NCBI RefSeq assembly: GCF_029227915.1
Contig: NC_079878.1
Coordinates: 1,984,001 to 2,048,000 of the forward strand
DNA: 64,000 nt
Direction of reading: 5' to 3'
Source of the DNA: Hydractinia symbiolongicarpus
Lineage: Eukaryota; Cnidaria; Hydrozoa; Anthoathecata; Hydractiniidae
Both the position numbers and the translations under genes were made by a program. The notes beneath the pieces were generated by a model. It worked only from the letters and a program-made list of their open reading frames with translations, was not told where the DNA came from and did not search any database. Within the stretch, counting starts at the first letter, position 1. Each line of letters begins with the position of its first letter. Of the stretch, positions 9,831 to 23,100 are shown in pieces.

Positions 9831-11809
9831 TAGAAATTTATTGGGGGAGTGGGATAACTTACAAATACCCAATCTTATAATATGAATATTTCACAAAATT
9901 GTAAGTTAAGAAAAATTCTTTTAATCCAAGATTTGTGAGTTCTGTTGGCTACTCGCTACTACAAAAAACTTTAACCTGACAAGTCTAGGTTGAATTAGTA
10001 TTCACTTTTGTTTCAATGGATTGGTTGAAAATGAAACGATGGAAATTACCATGGCCTATGTTTAGCCTAGGTAACACTAATTTTGCGGTGTTCGGGTTCC
10101 CATTGTCCTCCTTCTTTTCATTTATCGTCCATAGGCACATTTAGTTGCGCAACGGAAAGGTTTATACGGAACGAAACGAAAATGAAAATATTCTGTGGAA
10201 AAAAATCTTGTACGGAAAAAAAAGCATAAAAATAAAAGTGAGTAAATAAGAATAAACAGACTTGGCTTCCTTGGGGATGTGAGCGTTGATTTTGACTTTA
10301 AGTCAAAGTGTGCGTATGCTTTATTTGCCTAGAAAATTCCCTAAGATGAAAGTCCTTAATCCGCCCCTGTTGACAACTATATACTCCAAAAGACGCAATA
10401 AAAATAACGATAGTAGCTAATAATTAAATGAAACAAAAAGCATCCAGTCCAGGATGCGTGAAAGGCGAATTTTATCTAGCTATTAATTGACGATTTTAAA
10501 ACTTTGACGGCCAATACTTTTTCAAGCATTCCTGAATGCTGCTACTACCAACCTTATTCTATCCTCTAGCACCACCTGAAGAAAAATGGAATTAAATAGC
10601 TCTGGAGTACGAGGATAAATGAAATTTTCCCTGATATATGTAGTATCAAGGATATAATCAGGGAGGTTTGTACAATAGATGGAAACATGTGGTGATTCGG
10701 GCTCCATCTCGGTTTGGTTCTTCTTTGTCTTCAACTGCTATAACTGAACTGCAAGAATACAGGTTTTGATGGCAATCTGGGAGATTTTAACTATTTATTT
10801 TCTTCAATTAGGATGGTTAAGCGAATTTTAATCTTGGATGCGCCATTTAAATGACAAATCCGCAAAATTTATCTAAATTATTTATTTATTTATTTAAAAA
10901 AAAAAACGTAATTGAAAAAATACATTTTGAGGATAAAACTTTTTACACTTTCAAATAGGTAGAAAATACTAAAAAATAAGAACAAGTTCTGTCGGAGCAT
11001 GCCTAATCAGAAGAAAACCTCTCTGGAAGCATTTTTTATGGTTGCGACTAGAAGTTTCAAGATATGCCTATATAAGCAAACCGGAAAATCAACATTAGCC
11101 AAGATACTTTAGTTAAATTTTTACGTCATGGCAAGTCCAACGTAGCCTTGTTAACTAAGCTTTCTTCCAGGATATCATATTCAGGTTTTAACCGAAAGCT
11201 TAGACGCAAACAAATGTCAGAGCAAATCCCTAAAATTTAAATCCACCTCATAGAACCCCGAATTACAATCAATCGATCAGCACAAAATTGGCGTGACCAC
11301 GTCTTACCCTCTTAAACAATTCAAGAATTCAATATATTTATGCGGGTGAGCGAGGCCATTTCCGCTCTAAACAAATGATTTCCTGATAGTGAGCAAAGAA
11401 TAATAGCATTAACCAATCAGGAAGTGCGGTCAGTTTTCTGGCCGCAAAAAAATCGTTTGAGAAACTCAGCATAATTTTTCTAACCTTTAACTATTCTGAT
11501 TTTCTGTTGGTAAGAAAAAATTATGTTTTTGGCTAAGTCGAACGTGTCTTCGGTGGCTAATCTAATATTAGTAACAGGTGTTTGCAACTGTTTAGCGTGA
11601 ATTCGACATTATATAAGTTAAATTACATGATGGTTAATACGATGGACCCTCTGGCTCACGTTTCTTCTTAAAAAAAACACTTCTCTTTTTTTCTCTGCAA
11701 TCTTCTCTTCTGTTCGAAACACTTCTCTTCCAAAGTGAAAAAAAAACACATCTCTTTCAAATATATTGATTAGGCTAGATTTATGATAACTCACGTTCTT
11801 AAATAAATA
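9831..11809. other. intergenic DNA, no gene seen
   Basis: The stretch is AT-rich with a (TTTA)n run near 10876-10897. Short frames are present but none has a protein-like composition or start context that I can support. Confidence 0.4.
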
Positions 11810-11879
11810 ACCACCCTCGTCCCCAGGAATTTTTGCCTTTTTAAAATATAAAGAGATGACGGCGAAAATTCCTGGGGTA
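11810..11879. mobile_element. CAACCTCG-family element, short intergenic copy
   Basis: CCACCCTCGTCCCCAGGAAT at the left and AATTCCTGGGGTAA at the right are inverted around a central TTTAAAATATAAAG. A second CCGGTCCCCAG motif follows at about 11889-11899, perhaps a fragment of a further arm. Confidence 0.6.
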
Positions 11880-12359
11880 AATGACATCCGGTCCCCAGAC
11901 AAGAAAAAGATCAAGTGTTCTTACTAATTAGTGAATCTCCAAAAATTTTATGTGTAGTGGACTATTCACCTTAGATAAAAATGTGGTATTGCATTGGAGA
12001 CATTTTTTTTCAATACACACTTTTTTTCTAGGAATAAATTGCTGGTCATTATTCTATTTTTTTATTGCTCTATACAAAATAACTTTTGTTTTTAACCTAA
12101 AATTAACATTCATTATAAAGAAAAAGCATGTGATTTGCTTGGTGGACATTACCATGATTTTGAGGACTATGGACAGCCATTTAATTTATTTTGTCATTTA
12201 TTGTGTGTCTATTAATATAAATTCGGCCACTGATCTGATTTGATTCGTGATATTATTTTATTTATGTTCATTTTAAAAGACCTGCTACAATAAGCTGTTG
12301 GGAAATAGAGCACGTGTTAACAAAGTATAGTTCTTGCGAAAAGTGACAAAAGTAAATGT

Positions 12360-12740
12360 CAGGAAGTTTCGCGGATTGAAAAAACCGCTAAATTTTTGCA
12401 TTTCGCGGGAAAAAACTTTCGCGGGTGGCCTATTTTCAGATATTTCCCGGGAAAAAAGTTTCGCGGAGAGAGAGAAAAATCAAGACAACTCTTTGATTTA
12501 TATATCCATTTTTTTTCTTCATTTTTTAATCAATTTTTACAAGTTCTTTTTTTTTCTTCTTGTCGTTTGTTTCTTGAGACATTTCGTTATTTCTAGCGAC
12601 AGGATTAAAAAATTACAAATTTATTTTTATAGAAAAATTTCGCAGGAAAAAGCTTTTGCGGTTGAACCATTTTGAAATATTTCGCGGGAAAAAACTTTTG
12701 CAAAAAGGCCGCAAACCGCGAAACTTTCCTCTCGCAAAAA
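12360..12740. repeat. inverted repeat rich in TTTCGCGG motifs
   Basis: GAAGTTTCGCGG near 12364 and CCGCGAAACTTTCC near 12716 are inverted. Between them the motif TTTCGCGGGAAAAAA (and variants with AGG or CGG) recurs at about 12400, 12414, 12445, 12640 and 12680. I read this as an old foldback element with internal sub-repeats. Confidence 0.5.
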
Positions 12741-13640
12741 TTGCGAACCAGATTTTAAATTTGGTTGCGAAGAGAAAGTAAGGAGCCACATGTAGAGAAG
12801 TGTTAAGTGTAGAAGAGAAGTGTCAAAAAAGCAGAAGAGGAGCGTGAGAATACAGAAAAGGGCTGCTTGAATCATATAAAGAGAAGTGAGCCATAAGGGG
12901 CATCGTAGATTAAGAGATAGTTTTCGAGACAGGTTAAATATACGGAAACTTGATTTTTGTAACTTATTTGCTGAAGTCACACTCATATTTTAGATTAGTT
13001 AAAATTAGTAGTTAATCTATTCGTTCAACTGAATTAGAATAGCTGACGTTATAATAACAAATCTGAAAGTAAATGATGAAGTATACCGAAATCACACATG
13101 GAGCAGTTAATTTATGACGCAGAGACTTTAAACAACTATTTAGTTTTACCTAATCAAAACTAATCTCAGTGGGACTTCGGCTGTTATTAAAAAATCATAT
13201 ACAAGCATTTTTTCACCTGTAGTCTTATTAACGTCCGCAGACCAAAATCATAACAGGGTCTGGGAACTAAGTTGGAAGGCATCACGATTCACCGTTTTGA
13301 GTTATTTAATTATAACGGGAATTGAAAAACAACATAAAAGGACAAAATCAGGTATAGAAATCAGATATAATCTATTTTTTACAATGCAAAGATAACAGCA
13401 CGATGCTAAATACTTTATGAAAACGATTTTTACTTCAATATATCCCTTTGACAACGAGTTTATTGAAGCCATACCATTGCATTTATGAATTCTCATGGGA
13501 GCCTATTATGATGAAAACATCAGCCATCGAATACGTGAAAGAAATGTTTTATTTATAAGTTTTCTGTATTGAAATGTGCAGGCTATGAGTAGCGTTCAAA
13601 ACATCTGGCGGTTCAAAAACAAGCAGAGGAGAGCAAGATA
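12741..13640. other. intergenic DNA upstream of the light-chain gene
   Basis: No coding region is recognisable. Short purine-rich runs (AGAAGAGAAGTG repeats) lie at about 12790-12850. The proximal promoter of the light-chain gene presumably lies in its last part. Confidence 0.35.
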
Positions 13641-13646
13641 AAAGTT

Positions 13647-13656
13647 TATAAATAAA
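13647..13656 (+). promoter_or_regulatory. candidate TATA box of the myosin light-chain gene
   Basis: TATAAATAAA lies 89 bp before the ATG at 13736, nearly the same spacing as the TATA of the TIR gene. The start site is not determined. Confidence 0.4.
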
Positions 13657-13735
13657 GTTTCTCGTTTTTAATTTAATTTATTTCAAGAGACATTTAAACA
13701 CGTATTATATTTAGGACGCAAAAAATTGACAGAGA

Positions 13736-14194
13736 ATGGATTCGATGACTCAACGCGATCGCGATTTATTGGAGGAATCGTTTAGCCTTTACGACACTGT
13801 TGGCGATTCTAAAATCGACATAGGAATTTTGGGTGAAGCACTTCGAGGACTCGGTTTAAACCCTACAGAGGGAGATGTACAAAAAATCGTAAAAGAATTA
13901 GATTCTACTGGTTCACGACGTGTCAGTTTCGAAGAGTTTTTACCAATGTACCTGTCGTTATCAGCGAAAGCTAGCGACCGACACAAGAAAAATGTAACCG
14001 ATTTTATTGAGTGCTTTCGTGTTTTTGACAAGGAACAAAATGGCACGGTATCAGCGGGAGAGTTACAACATGTCATGACCACTTTAGGCGAGCCGCTTAC
14101 TCCAGCCCAAGTTGATTTGCTCACAAGTGGAATTGAAGATAAAAATGGCATGGTTAACATTGAAGAATTTGTTGCCATCGTGATGCAGGGTTGA
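13736..14194 (+). CDS. myosin essential light chain, intronless CDS, 152 aa
   Basis: A two-lobed EF-hand protein of 152 residues, the usual length of myosin essential (alkali) light chains, which wrap the first IQ motif of the myosin neck. Family marks are visible: [10 protein letters not shown] (39-48), FEEFLPM (65-71), [20 protein letters not shown] (94-113) and TTLGEPLT (115-122). Hand 3 (98-109) has a complete ligand set, D-x-E-x-N-x-T-x-S-x-x-E. Hands 1, 2 and 4 are degenerate, which is normal for this family. The frame opens with ATG and closes with TGA with no splice signal needed. An AG at 13713-13714 leaves room for a 5' UTR intron. Calmodulin or troponin C is less likely because only one loop looks calcium competent. 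An intronless CDS may be a lineage trait or a retrocopy origin. Confidence 0.8.
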   Translation: MDSMTQRDRDLLEESFSLYDTVGDSKIDIGILGEALRGLGLNPTEGDVQKIVKELDSTGSRRVSFEEFLPMYLSLSAKASDRHKKNVTDFIECFRVFDKEQNGTVSAGELQHVMTTLGEPLTPAQVDLLTSGIEDKNGMVNIEEFVAIVMQG

Positions 14195-14221
14195 ATCTTC
14201 ATCGTGGATGATTCGTAAATA

Positions 14222-14725
14222 GTGTAGATATTGTCAATTTCGTACGGTTTTAGTTTTTTTTTGTGTGTATTTTTTAATTTATAGCTAGCTACAATAGCTA
14301 TTGTACGTGTTTTAGCTGCATACGCTGTTCAACTTGTCCTTTTATTGTTCTATAATGTTCTATCCAAATTTTACTTCCTGTGTGTGTTGTTAGATAATAC
14401 TGAAGGCTTAAAGTCATACATCACAACAACCTGATAAAGTTTTCAAACTTCCTGTTCGCGCTCACAACGCTTTTAAGGAACAATATTGTAAGTATTCGAG
14501 GATAAGCCTGACCAGCCGATAGCCCTATCTGCGGTTAAACTCACTCTGCACTGGTAGGCAAGGGGGCGGAGGGATCAAACTTCAAAATTTTCACAATCTT
14601 TCGGGGGTGCCGGTAAAAAATTACAGAAACGTCGTATGGGGCGCGGATAATATTTTTTTCGTACGTAGACACAGGGTTTTTGTTTTTCATTTATTTTATT
14701 TATCTAACTTAGTTTTAAAGTAATG
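14222..14725. other. 3' flank of the light-chain gene, no gene seen
   Basis: No obvious AATAAA is found in the first 200 bp after the stop. A moderately GC-rich patch at 14500-14600 contains no convincing frame. Confidence 0.35.
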
Positions 14726-14850
14726 TCAATCCAGGGTTCTTGTCTTTTTTTACATTTGGGGCCTTCGGCTAAGAAACTTGTTAGCTGTCAAGTAAGCGCT
14801 AGCGGCGTTAATATTAAGCAACGAACCCTAGGAATGGGAATGAGAGTATT
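14726..14850. mobile_element. CAACCTCG-family element, subfamily with AAGTAAGCGCT core
   Basis: Left arm TCAATCCAGGGTTCTTGTC and right arm GAACCCTAGGAATGGGAATG are inverted. The interior AAGTAAGCGCTAGCGGCGTT also occurs in the copy at 5740-5842. Confidence 0.6.
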
Positions 14851-17177
14851 GTAAGAGGGAACAAGTTTTGGTTGTTGTCTATCGTTATCAACACAAAGAG
14901 CAAAGTGTATTGCAAGCAAAGCAACGTTGTTGTATCAACCTTAACTGCAGTTGCAAGATACCTTGGCTATGGTACCACAAAAAATCCAATATGCACATGG
15001 CAAAATGCTGAAAGCAGAATATTATTATTATGTACAAACGGAAGTGTAATATTTCTAAAATTTTTCTATTTTAGCATAGAAAAACAGAACAACAAAGTCT
15101 GTGACCTATGTGCCTTCGTCCCGAGGCTCTCCAAGTTTTCTAACCACACACAAAACAAGTTGCATCCTCTCTGAAGTTCAATGTTTTGCGGAAAAGCAAG
15201 ACTGCATATAATAAGATCCGTTAATTACGTAATGCCAGTTAATAATTTTCTAACTTTTAGCAAACTAATTGCATCTACCTAAGTTTGCGTCATGACATTT
15301 GACATTCTTCCTTAACCGTGAACATGACAAGTGAGAACGGAAATGAGGGCTTTCACAAAAGACATTGTTTTGCGACGTGCTTTGATTTTTCCTGAAAAAA
15401 ACAATTAGAGAGTGCCACTAAACCTAACCTCCTGAAAATGGTAGCTCAGGATGTCATTGCATTCTATGTCGTGAAGAAATATATTACAGATTCAATAAAT
15501 ACCAAACAATGTTAGATGGCAGTGCAAAACGAAAGTCGTGTATCAAACATGGTGAAGAAAGAATGGATTAATACAGTTTATCCATCCAAATAAACAACTT
15601 GATTTATTCGTAGACTTCTTGTGTCATAAATTTCTTACAATGCAACTCATTTCAACTCTTTTACAAACATTCTTTCTCTTGTTAGGCTGGTTAACTAACC
15701 TTTGTCTGAGGCTACTAAAATTGAGTTCAACACCACCGTATTATTCCGATTTCCGATGGTAAGTGTAATCTGGGAACTCATGGCCTAAAAAACTCCGCTC
15801 TAAGCATTTTATTGGAATGAAGTCGTCACATGAACAGGATAAAATGCATTTAATTGTAGTATTGGTCGCTACGCAAAGTTAAAGTGGATACACGCCCCAA
15901 ATAGAACAACTGGTCTTGCCATTCTCATATCGCAAAATATTATTCTGGTCTTGGATAAATTTAGGTACATTGCAGTATAGGTACATTTTATCAATTTAAG
16001 CACCTTAATAAAGTTATTCCACATTGTAAGGATGTAACAAGCAACAACGGATCACATAAGAAAAATGATGTTTCCTCATTCATTTTCTGTTGTAATTCCC
16101 TTTATTCGTAATGAAAGATGAGAAAGGTATAAATACCAATGTAATGTTCTCAAGTTAAACATATGTTTTTGTCATTAGAATAATTTACAACGTTGAAAAT
16201 CTATTTTTTTACACAGTAGAAATAAATAACATTTGATATGAAAATCTAATATACTCTAACTATATGATAACTGAATAATTTGATTTTCAGACCCTTTTTG
16301 TGTAGATCTACAAACCTTGTAGATCTACAAAGCTAAGTATAGATCTTCTATTGGGAGTTAGAAAATCAACTTTGTCAGATTTTCGACAGGGGCTTCAAGA
16401 AAGAAAGTGGAATAACATTTATATCGCAACCACGTAAACTCCTTGGGCAACTTTGATCCCATTTTTGCCTGGTCCACAAGATATTGAACCGAAAAGAGAC
16501 CTGGGAAATAAATGTGAAATAGTACTACTACCTCATAAATAAAATGCTACATATATTATATACATTTAAATAGTAACCCGATGGTATATTTAAGAGGACC
16601 TACTAAGAATAGTTATAGAGTATTGAAGTGACCAGATCATTTTTTTCATATTTCACATATTTTAATGACACAAAAACGTAAAGCCTGGTAACAAGGTTGG
16701 CGTGTCAAAATAATTTAAATATGCGTAAAAATAAATTAATTGTATAAATTAAAATTTGTCTATTATTTTTATATATATATATAATTATAATAATCCCTTA
16801 AAGAAATTTTTTATGTACGAATCTGAATCGAGCTCCCCAATAACTCTTTCTAACGTGAAAAATTTTGGAAAAAATTAAAAGAGAGAATTTTGAAACAAAG
16901 CGCATATATAATACGGCTAAGAGGCCGTTTACACGAAACCAAAGTGAAATTAAGGCGAAGTATAATTGGACACCGCAGTAAAAAGTACGACTGTGTTTAC
17001 ATGTTTCACTTCTGGTTGCATTTAATTTCGGTTACCCGTGAGTGCCGAATTTTTTTGTGACTTTCAAGCATGCGCACTGAAGGAAAACCGCTTTTCACTC
17101 CTGGATAGTGCTAACATGGACCTCGCACTGGTTTAAAATTTCACTTGGCTCAATATAAAAAGTAATGTCACAATAAA
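14851..17177. other. intergenic DNA between light chain and FBXO11 3' end
   Basis: No gene is supportable. Noted items are a direct repeat of TGTAGATCTACAAA at about 16302-16331, an AT dinucleotide run near 16770, and an inverted pair at 16921-17045 (GGCCGTTTACACGAAACC and GGTTACCCGTGAGTGCC region) that may be an old foldback element near the end of FBXO11. Confidence 0.35.
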
Positions 17178-20100
17178 CTATAGTGACCTAGTAGGCGAGG
17201 TTTCTACTTCCATATTGTGTTGTTGTCTCTGCTCCTCCTCTTCTTCCATTTGTTCTAACCTCCTCTGGTTTCGCGTTCTAGATCGACTACATCGTAACGT
17301 CCCGCCACGCCTTTTGGGCGCGCGAGGAGAACGGCCCGCGCGTGGCGATTTGGATTTTGTTATTTGTCCAATCGTGTCGTTTGACGAAGTGAGCTTGCAA
17401 GGATTTGAGGTCGTACCTGCTCCACAGTCGCAAAAGAATCTAAATAAACAATAAACTTTGATTTATTCTGTGGAAAAATATTAAATCTACAAAGAACAAT
17501 TGAAAGAAGAATAGGTTTTTTATAAGCACCAATTTTTAGACGCAAACTATTCAAAAAACAAAACAACAAAAAAGAAATATGAGCCTTGGCTAAAGTTGCG
17601 TATAAAAAAGTTGATGTACAGCCGTTTGCAGCAAATTTTTCATTTCTTAAGGGCTTTTAGAATTCTTGTATAAATTCTTGTATAAATACTTTTTAATAAG
17701 CCACAGGTTAATTTTTTACTAGTGCCACGTTGAAACATAATATCTAAATAAAGTTTCGAAAACTAACCAAACAACAATAAAAAAAAACGGCAGACGAATC
17801 TTAAAGCATGACAGACGAATCTTAAAAGCTGACAAACCTGTCATGTCGGACAAATTCAACGTCGTGGCCTCCATGACAATTCTTGATGCAGTTTACACAA
17901 ATGGCGAAATTTTCGGTTGAGGAACACGTTATACATCGATAGAAATCATGCATAGGATAGCACACACTCCCAGAAACTTGATACAAACATTTGCCAGCTT
18001 CAATCGCCTCGCTAAGTGCTCTTTTGTTGTCATGGCAATTATTGTCTAAAAAAAATTAACATTAACATATAATTAATATTTTCAAATGGTGCGGATTTGG
18101 CGAAATCGTTCGCGAAATATGGGAGTAGCTACTCATATATGTATAAATTCCAGATTTTTTTATTTCCAAATCTACTGGATTACTAAGCGATTGTATGTAT
18201 CTACCCGTACGACCCTAAAGTTTCATTTTGTCGGTACGACTTTACGCTAAAAGATGCCTTATTTGCAGGCTGCGGTAATGGAAGAGTAAAATCATAAGTT
18301 TGGAATTGCTTTAATTTCATCCATATAAAAAAGATATCGGATGGTGAGATTATGGTGAGATTATTCTATTATTACTTTACTCAGAGTGCGTTTAAAAAAA
18401 CCTCATTGTTATTCTTAAACACGTTTTATCTTTTGCAGTAATAACACCAGCAGAAAATGTAAAGCAAGCTGCAGATTTGTATAAAAAAAAAATGAAAATG
18501 AATGTTTGTAAATAAAGTAACAGGACACGTGTTTGGTACCTATTCATAACACTTTTATGTAGTCGATGTCACAATAAATATTTAAAGTTATTATTAAAAA
18601 GGGTTATTTTTTACGCCTAACAACACATGGCGGTGAACAACAAAGAAATAAAAACCAGTTTGTTATTACAAGTTACAATCACTCTCTCTACGTGTCTTTA
18701 CATTCATTCTTACTATTCTACACTGGCATATTGCTTCATATTTTCTGGTGGTGGTATTGTTGATAAAGTTGAAGGGTGTTTAAGAATAACCACGAGGTTA
18801 TTTTTAAATACAGTTTAAAACAAACGGGTGCCGAAAATGATCAAGTGAAATTATCACAAGATATATATTACCCATGCATGGCAGCGGGTTATTTATTTGC
18901 AGTGTGATTTTAAATTTTAACCAATAATCAAGATTTGCTAAAATCAATTCCAATAGCAGTTTAAAAAGAACTCTTCACTTTCAGAATAATTTCAAAAAAA
19001 ATGAGATAACATTTTTTAATTATAGTATTTGAAATAATGTAAACCAATTTACTCGAAATTGCGTGGCAGCCGCAACATTTGCCCATTTTGTTATACTCTG
19101 ATGGCTAGCCAGCCATTTCCATCAAAACACCAATACGTATCATAATTTTAAAGAAAATGAAACTTTTTTAGGGCTTGGTGGTGTCAACCGCATGCCATGT
19201 CGACCGCAAAATCTGCCCACACTTTGAAGTACAATAAAAAAAAGAATTAGGTACCAAAATGGACCTATGTCCCAGCTTTTACTCATAATTATGTGATATG
19301 AACGACAGTGTAAACCACATTTTGGTACAAAGCGATTTCACAATTAAGTGTTTAATTTTTGAACGCGACCACAAATATATCCATCTTTACTAATTTTTTT
19401 GTCAAAGTTGCGGCAAATTAAAGAAAAATGGTACGGTTTATTCGCCTCTGTTAAGGAAATTTTTATAACTCACCTAACATCTTGGGATTAACACCAGTTG
19501 CAAGACATATCCCATCAAAACGATTGTTGAACACTTCATTGCGTTCGAAGATGCCTCCTATAAAGAAAATTAAGAATGAAATTTGAATAAACCTGTTAAA
19601 CTTTATAAAAAGAGGTGTCGACAACCCAAAGATAAAAATTTTAGTGGGCGACATAATAACTTATTTTATTAAAACAATGGCAAATTTAGACAATCACTGC
19701 CAAAATTTTAAACAAGTAAAACGAAAAAATGATAAATAATAGTATAACTGGTATAAATAAAATAAATGCTTTAAAAATAAACAATCTACCCCGTATAATC
19801 TTACAATTTTAATTTTTTTGGCCATATTTCCTAAGCACCTAAACAATGTTTGGGATGGAGTGTCAGAATATTTTTTTTATAAAATGGGTGTAACATAAAG
19901 CAGAAGAAACATTGCACATCCTTACCTGCTCCGTTCGTTATTTCGATGCCAGCAGCTCCTCCTTCAAAGATACGATTTCTCCGAAGCACCGGCATACTTG
20001 AAGTACTTATTAAAACACCTGTGAGTGAGTTTCTAAATATATCATTTTCCTCTAGCAAACCTTTTCCATTGTTAAAAATACACACTCCTCCTTCGTGTCC

Positions 20101-23100
20101 ATCGTGGATTTTATTACGTCGCAATATTGGATTACTTTCAGTTTTAATCCATACACCAGCCATAGCGTTATCAAATATTTCGTTGTCCTCCAATATACCT
20201 TGTCCACCATTATAAATTAAAACACCGCCATTCTTACCGCCCCAAATCTTGTTTTGGCGTATGACAGGATTACTGCCACTTCTGGAAAATGAAATTAAAA
20301 AAAATAGTCTTTAGACTTGTGTTCGAATCGAACACAAGTGCACAAAATTAGTTGTGCGCAAATTTAAAAGATTTTATCAACACTTAAATTCAAAATTGAG
20401 CGGTACATTGTGTTCACGAAGTTCCTTTTTTATAATTATCGGTAAGAAGTTCGCAAAAATCAAGCGTGCGCTTAATCTCAGAGCGCGAAAATTAAATGAA
20501 CGCTAAAAAAAGATGCGCGAAAATTTCATGAATTAAGCTATTCCAGATATTTCAACGCGGACGTACATCAATCAGCTGTAAGGTTCAGTTAAGAAAGATG
20601 TTCTACATGAATGCACACACTGCTTTCCACCCTATTGAAATCAACAAGGTTGCCAACAAATATAAACTACATACCTTATTTGAATTCCTGAATATTTATG
20701 GTTGTAAATTTCATTATTCTCCAGGGTACCACAACCTTTATCATAAAAATACACTCCGACCTATACAGTATAAAGAAGATATAATATCTTTATTAAAACT
20801 AACTTCAATAGTATATCATATACAAGTCATTTGAGTTACAATGGAAACAATGGAGATTGACTAATGGTACGGTTACTTTTTTGACGGTTAGTCGCTAATG
20901 GTTAGTCAACTAAAAATAATTTTATGAGATATAATTGTACCTGTTTTCCACTGTGTATGCGATTGTGTCTTAAAATTGGCGCACTTCCTGTGGTTATCCA
21001 TATCCCAGCTAGAGTGTTTGCATAGATTTCATTATCTTCAATAAGTCCCATTCCACCTTCATGAATGTATATGCCACCATGTAAACCATGATGGATTCTA
21101 TTCTTACGAACAATTGGATTACTGTTTGAACGAATTTGTATGCCAGCCAAAGCATTGCCGTGAATGTCGTTGTTTTCAACTAAACCACGACCGTCACCGA
21201 ATACGTAAATTCCACCTTGTTGGCCATGATATATTTCGTTATCTCTATAAGAGGAAAACATAATGCTTGTAAGGCAAGAAAAATACACTATCAGGGCACA
21301 GCTAAGAAAAATATGCTGACTTGCGGAATATCACCTGGGTGTCTAAATACGAATCTCCACGGGACGATTTTTACGACAATCGTCATCAATACTCGAATTT
21401 GATTGGTCGCAATTTTTGCCACGACGAAAAGTTAAATTGGTTTCTACTTTTCATCACAAAAATCGTCCCGAATATCGTCCAGTGAAGATTCGGCTTAAAG
21501 GCCGTCTTTAACTTAATGAAATGCAGTAAGTTTAATCAAAACCAATAGTTTTACTAACTTGGGTATCAAGGAATAGACTTACTTAATTGTTGGGTTACTC
21601 CCCGATGTAACCCACACACCAGCAAAAGTGTTAGTATGAATTCGATTGCACATAAATTCCCCTCGTCCATCGTCGTGAACATAGATACCACCGGTAAAGC
21701 CATGATGGATGTGACATCGAACAACAGTTGGGTTCGCTCCAGAACGAACTTCGATTCCTGCAATTCTATTACTATGGACATCATTTTCTTCGTAATAACC
21801 CTAAATATAGATACCAAGACATTTTAAATTGAGTTAGGACGAACAGCAGCAAATGACATTGACAAGTAACAACAATAAAAAAAACCATTCAGATAAACAC
21901 TGCTTACCATTCCGCCATCAAAGATAAAAAATCCTGCATCTTTCCCATGATGAACTTCATTTCTTTTCATAATTGGATTTGCCCCTGACTTCACCCAGAT
22001 ACCTGCTAGTCTATTCGCGCATATGTCATTGTCTTCATAGGTACCTTGGGCACCTTCGCTGATAAACAGACCCACATTTTCACATTCAGTTATTTTACAG
22101 CGCAAAATTTTTGGCGAACTTCCAGCACCATGAATGTGCACTGCTGCAGCACCTAAAGTAACAAGTGAATAATTTAGAACTCCCATTTTTTTGACATATT
22201 TAAGTAATTATTTTATAATCTAACGCATCTTACAGCTGCTTTTTGATGTGATGTGACAATCTTGAATAGTTGGTGAGCTATCATTACAAATTTCGATACA
22301 GTTACATCTTGCTGAAGTATTTGGCTCAGTTCGTTGTACTGAGAACCTTACAAAGGCAATATGACTTTTCGAACCACCTTGAGAAAATTTCATTATTGTT
22401 TCATTGGTATGTGTGAGATGAACTTCATGTTTACCACCTGGTACTCCTAAAAAAATAAAAATATTACTTCACACTTTTGACAAAATATGATTTGCAACTT
22501 TACACAACTAGAAAGCTATGTTTACCTGCACCAAGTAAGGTAACGGGTTTATTAATTTCCAAACTTTCCTTGTAAGTTCCTGAATGAATGATAACAAGCC
22601 CACTTGAATTGTCCACAGCTTCTTGTATGGATTGATAACACTGTAAAGAAAACACTTATTGGATCACCCATTAACCATAAACATGCAAATATTCTTATTT
22701 CCACAGGCCTCGAAGCTACCGAGTACTACTACTTTCTAATAAACTGTACCTTTCGTCCTAAATTTTGCAAGCAAAGTACCAGCCTTTCATCTTGACAAAC
22801 ATGTTCAGCTTTATTGAGAAGAGGATAGTATTTTCTCCAAGAAATCTCTGGCCTACCAGGGCCACTAATTATATTAACTAGTTCATATAAATTATTTGTA
22901 GGGGATTTTTGTAAAGGATATTCAAGTTGATATGATAAGTGATATAACCTCTTCCTAAGAATAAAAAAATAAATATTTTTACAAAAAAAATATATTGTAA
23001 GGAAGAAGCATGATAAAAATATGTTGCAAAACACAAAATCTGGTGCAGGGCCTATACATGGTGATGCATATTTTTAATTCAAGCTTTAACATTTGTCTTC

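Noticed and set aside
11618-12986. Several 60-120-codon frames between 11.6 and 13.0 kb
   Set aside because: They translate T-rich or TTTCGCGG-repeat DNA into Phe/Lys-rich strings on both strands, with no domain or splice support.
13789-14202. Minus-strand frame of 137 codons
   Set aside because: Shadow of the EF-hand light-chain CDS, which has full family motifs on the plus strand.
17215-17454. Plus-strand frame, Cys/Ser-rich start, at 17.2 kb
   Set aside because: It is the complement of the last FBXO11 exon, which continues the UBR finger in phase.
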